A DNA stretch of 64,000 bases from an uncultured Clostridia bacterium (GTDB lineage Bacteria; Bacillota; Clostridia; Lachnospirales; Cellulosilyticaceae): assembly GCA_937921505.1 (NCBI GenBank), contig CAKZUB010000019.1:46049-110048 (forward strand). Reading direction: 5' to 3'. Made by a program: the position numbers and the translations under genes. The notes beneath the pieces are model-generated. The model saw only the letters and a list, made by a program, of their open reading frames with translations. It did not search any database and had not been told where the DNA came from. This document shows, in pieces, positions 61,635 through 64,000 of this stretch (positions within the stretch are counted from its first letter, which is position 1; every line of letters starts with the position of its first letter).

Positions 61635-63743
61635 ATGAAGTTAACTTCGCGTATTAAAAAAATGATACATCTTTTATTAGAAGAAACCAATTATATAACC
61701 GTTCAGTTTCTAGCTGAAAATGCTAACATCAGTTCAAGAACTGTAATTCGTGAACTGATATTAGTAGAAAATTGGCTAAGTGAAAAAGGTATATTATTGG
61801 AGAAGAAAAAGGGGACAGGGATTAGAGTACAGTTAGATGCTGCCAAAAGAGAAGAGTTAAAAGAATCTCTTATGGAAGAAAAAGCAGATCTTATTTATGC
61901 ACCAGATCAAAGACTTGTAATGCTTAAAGCGGAACTGCTTAAAAAATTTGAACTTACTAAGCTCTATACTTTAACGAGATTATTTGGCGTTACAGAAGGC
62001 ACAATAAGTGCTGACCTAGACAAGTTAGCGACATGGCTTGAAAAGTACAATCTTACGCTTAATAGAAAACCAGGACTAGGTATTTATATTGAGGGGAGTG
62101 AAATGTCTGTTAGAAGTGCTATTATTTCTCTGATCTATGAGCAATTTCATGAAGCAGATCTTATTAATCTTATTATTAATAAAGAACAGAGTACTACGCA
62201 TATGAGTATGATTCAAAATAAGATCGATCTTGTGGTGTTAGACTTTATAGATATGAGCAATATAGAGCTTGGGAAAAAACTCTTAGCCTATATCGAAGAG
62301 CATATGGGATATCAAATTGCTGATAATTCTTTTGTAGCATTAATTATTAGGTTTAGTGTAACGGTAAAAAGATGTGAACAAGAGATATTTATTTCAGATG
62401 TTATAGACTATAAAACAAGCCTTAAGAGTGAAAAGATTTTTTCTTTAGTGAATAAGTGGTTTCAAACTCAAATTGCACTGCCTTTTAGTGAATTACCTCA
62501 AGAAGAGCTTTATTATCTTGCTATGCATATAAAAGGGGCAAAGCTTAGGGATACACTTTCTCATAATAAGATTTCTATGACTGAGGATTATAAGACTATT
62601 AAGCTAGCTAAAGAAATTATCTATATTGCAGAAAAAGAAACAGGAATTTATTTAGAGGATAATGAAAAATTATTAATAGGCCTTGTAAGACATCTAAGAC
62701 CAGCTATTTATAGAATGAAGATGCATTTAGATATTATGAATCCATTGCTTGAGGATATTAAGCAAATGTATCCAAAGCTCTTTGAAGCTACACGGAAATG
62801 TGCCCTTATTATTGAAGCTAAAGAGGGCATTAGTGTACCAGAAGATGAAATAGCTTATCTAGCAACACATATTGGAGCTGCGATAAAAAATGAGAAACGT
62901 AGTATCCAAAAAGTGTACCGCGCAGTTGTAGCGTGTACTAATGGTATCGGTGCATCACAGTTACTCGTGACAGAGATAGAAAAAGAATTTCCGAACATAC
63001 AAATAGTAGATGTTATTTCAACAATTGATATGAGAGCATTCAAATTAGCTCAAAATGATGTTGATTTAATTATATCCACAGTACCTATTCCAAGTTATGA
63101 TTTACCTAGTGTTATCGTTAATACTATTTTAGGAAAGCAAGATAAAAAGAGAATAAAAGAAGTGCTCGAAAATGTTTTGCCAGAGGATATTCCAGATAAA
63201 AAAATTAAAACACTATATTTTAGAGAGAAGTTAAAAGTTTTAAAATTATACAGCGATCTCATGTTACAGGTTATGGATAACTTTTCTTTTACTGAAAGGA
63301 TAGCATTTGAGGATGTTAATGAACTCATTAGCTATGCAAGTTCTTCAATTGCAAAGGGGTCAAAGAGTCAGATAGAACTTGAAAATGCATTTAAGGACAG
63401 AGAAGAAAAAGGCTCAACTATTCTTGGGAAAAAGGGTATGATGCTTTTACACTGTAGGTCCTCAGCTGTTAGTGAACTTTATGTCATGGTTCTTAGACTC
63501 CAACAGTCAATCACTATCAATAGTACAAGGGATGAACCGTCTAAGGTGGATACAGTTATTGTCATGGTAGCACCAGTAGATATTACAAGCCATGCACTCG
63601 AGATTTTAAGTGAGATCACTAGAAAAATTATTACAAGTGATTTTGCAGTTGCCTTAAAGCAAGGGACTAAGGAAGATGTGTATATGGGGGTAAGCAGTAT
63701 TTTAGATCATTTTATTCAAAGTAAGGCCATGATCACAAAGTAA
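61635..63743 (+). CDS. mtlR: Mannitol operon transcriptional activator MtlR (BglG/PRD family)
   Basis: DNA-binding activator controlled by PTS phosphorylation. The ATG at 61635 follows AAAGAGAGG and gives 702 residues; an upstream TTG overlaps that site. Order: two helix-turn-helix modules (about 1-85 and 85-150), two PRD domains (about 180-290 and 300-410) with conserved histidines (YLAMHIKGAKLRD, GLVRHLRPAIYR, ATHIGAA), an EIIB-like domain with Cys in ACTNGIGAS near 432, and an EIIA-like C-terminus with LLHCRSS near 604. The adjacent mtlA supports mannitol as signal. Confidence 0.9.
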   Translation: MKLTSRIKKMIHLLLEETNYITVQFLAENANISSRTVIRELILVENWLSEKGILLEKKKGTGIRVQLDAAKREELKESLMEEKADLIYAPDQRLVMLKAELLKKFELTKLYTLTRLFGVTEGTISADLDKLATWLEKYNLTLNRKPGLGIYIEGSEMSVRSAIISLIYEQFHEADLINLIINKEQSTTHMSMIQNKIDLVVLDFIDMSNIELGKKLLAYIEEHMGYQIADNSFVALIIRFSVTVKRCEQEIFISDVIDYKTSLKSEKIFSLVNKWFQTQIALPFSELPQEELYYLAMHIKGAKLRDTLSHNKISMTEDYKTIKLAKEIIYIAEKETGIYLEDNEKLLIGLVRHLRPAIYRMKMHLDIMNPLLEDIKQMYPKLFEATRKCALIIEAKEGISVPEDEIAYLATHIGAAIKNEKRSIQKVYRAVVACTNGIGASQLLVTEIEKEFPNIQIVDVISTIDMRAFKLAQNDVDLIISTVPIPSYDLPSVIVNTILGKQDKKRIKEVLENVLPEDIPDKKIKTLYFREKLKVLKLYSDLMLQVMDNFSFTERIAFEDVNELISYASSSIAKGSKSQIELENAFKDREEKGSTILGKKGMMLLHCRSSAVSELYVMVLRLQQSITINSTRDEPSKVDTVIVMVAPVDITSHALEILSEITRKIITSDFAVALKQGTKEDVYMGVSSILDHFIQSKAMITK

Positions 63744-63774
63744 CAAGTTACAAAGTAATAAGTTACTAAGTAAC
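63740..63774. repeat. Short clustered inverted and direct repeats upstream of mtlA
   Basis: GTAACAAGTTAC (63740-63751) and GTTACTAAGTAAC (63762-63774) are perfect short palindromes, and AAGTAAYAAGTTAC occurs twice in direct order. They lie at the mtlR stop and before mtlA, and may be regulator-binding sites or slippage repeats. Confidence 0.45.
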
Positions 63775-63838
63775 AAAATAGTGAAATTCTAAGGAAGTAG
63801 CAATTATCAATAAAATAATTATTATGAGGAGGGGCATT

Positions 63839-64000
63839 ATGGAAAATGCAAAATTACACGGGGGTATTCAAAAGTTCGGAAGATTTTTAAGCGGAATGGT
63901 TATGCCAAATATTGGTGCATTTATTGCTTGGGGGTTAATAACAGCACTATTTATACCAACAGGCTGGACGCCAAATGAAAACTTAGCGACACTCGTTGGA
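63839..64000 (+). CDS. mtlA: PTS mannitol EIICB component MtlA (3' partial)
   Basis: The first 54 codons of a gene running off the window. GAGGAGGGG precedes the ATG at 63839. The N-terminus ([20 protein letters not shown] then [19 protein letters not shown]) is typical of MtlA, the mannitol permease of the phosphotransferase system, which imports and phosphorylates mannitol. It lies 95 bases after mtlR. Confidence 0.92.
   Translation, partial: MENAKLHGGIQKFGRFLSGMVMPNIGAFIAWGLITALFIPTGWTPNENLATLVG

Noticed and set aside
63740..63780. CRISPR-like or iteron array
   Set aside because: Only two or three very short units with no regular spacer and no cas or rep genes nearby.

Overview
The window is AT-rich, densely coding and mostly plus-strand. 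It suggests a low-GC Gram-positive anaerobe of the class Clostridia, possibly a Lachnospirales-type fibre or starch degrader. The grounds are strong Shine-Dalgarno sites with some TTG/GTG starts, several sugar ABC importers without their own ATPase, S-layer homology domains, a tungsten/aldehyde ferredoxin oxidoreductase locus, selenium genes and a BglG-type mannitol PTS regulator. The genus cannot be fixed from the sequence alone. No rRNA, tRNA, CRISPR array or intact mobile element was seen.

Layout. 1-6.5 kb: a 5'-truncated RbsA/YtfR-type ATPase, two permeases, an FGGY kinase and a zinc dehydrogenase, followed by a heavily deleted second dehydrogenase. 6.8-9.3 kb: a 50-residue zinc-ribbon protein coupled to a type I pullulanase, then a DUF2721 membrane protein on the minus strand. 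9.5-20.5 kb: a tungsten/molybdenum pterin cofactor island with two Moco-type riboswitch leaders. The first precedes mogA-tupABC-moeA-moeA/PBP fusion-moaA-moaC-MOSC; the second precedes the tungsten enzyme AOR, with moaD-like and thiF-like genes. 20.6-29 kb: a LacI-regulated maltodextrin locus (regulator, cytoplasmic GH13, lipoprotein binding protein, two permeases, secreted GH13), with the same putative operator in front of the regulator and the first enzyme gene. 29.2-29.9 kb: a TPP riboswitch with terminator in front of thiW.

29.9-35.9 kb holds a phospholipase C-like protein, a chemoreceptor, a minus-strand hydrolase/GPH transporter pair and a DUF2500 protein. 35.95-36.7 kb is a graveyard: a decayed chemoreceptor fragment, an unexplained structured segment that may be a minus-strand RNA, and a relic of an Mrr restriction endonuclease. 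36.7-39.3 kb is a selenium island (DsrE/YedF-like, selD, mnmH). 39.4-41 kb is a cell-surface protein joining SLH, Big2 and an ice-binding-like DUF3494 domain. 41.4-42.5 kb encodes an orphan antitoxin and a small envelope set (YggT, a basic peptide, GlsB/YeaQ). A group II intron-like remnant follows, then an OFA transporter and HelD. 47-51.5 kb is a second LacI-controlled sugar ABC importer, also without ATPase.

51.7-60.2 kb carries an MFS transporter, two cupins, a DUF5698/DUF2179 membrane protein, a NYN-LOTUS-LOTUS protein, UV damage endonuclease, YwbE, an SPL-family radical SAM protein, a HEAT-plus-methyltransferase protein and an unrecognised small protein. 60.3-64 kb holds a GDT1-family cation transporter with a cysteine-rich tail, the mannitol regulator MtlR, and the start of mtlA, which runs off the window.

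The best-supported biology is riboswitch control of a tungsten cofactor pathway and its enzyme. In the first leader an alternative helix can be drawn that sequesters the terminator and uses the conserved 3' end of the aptamer. The least explained stretch is 36.15-36.52 kb.
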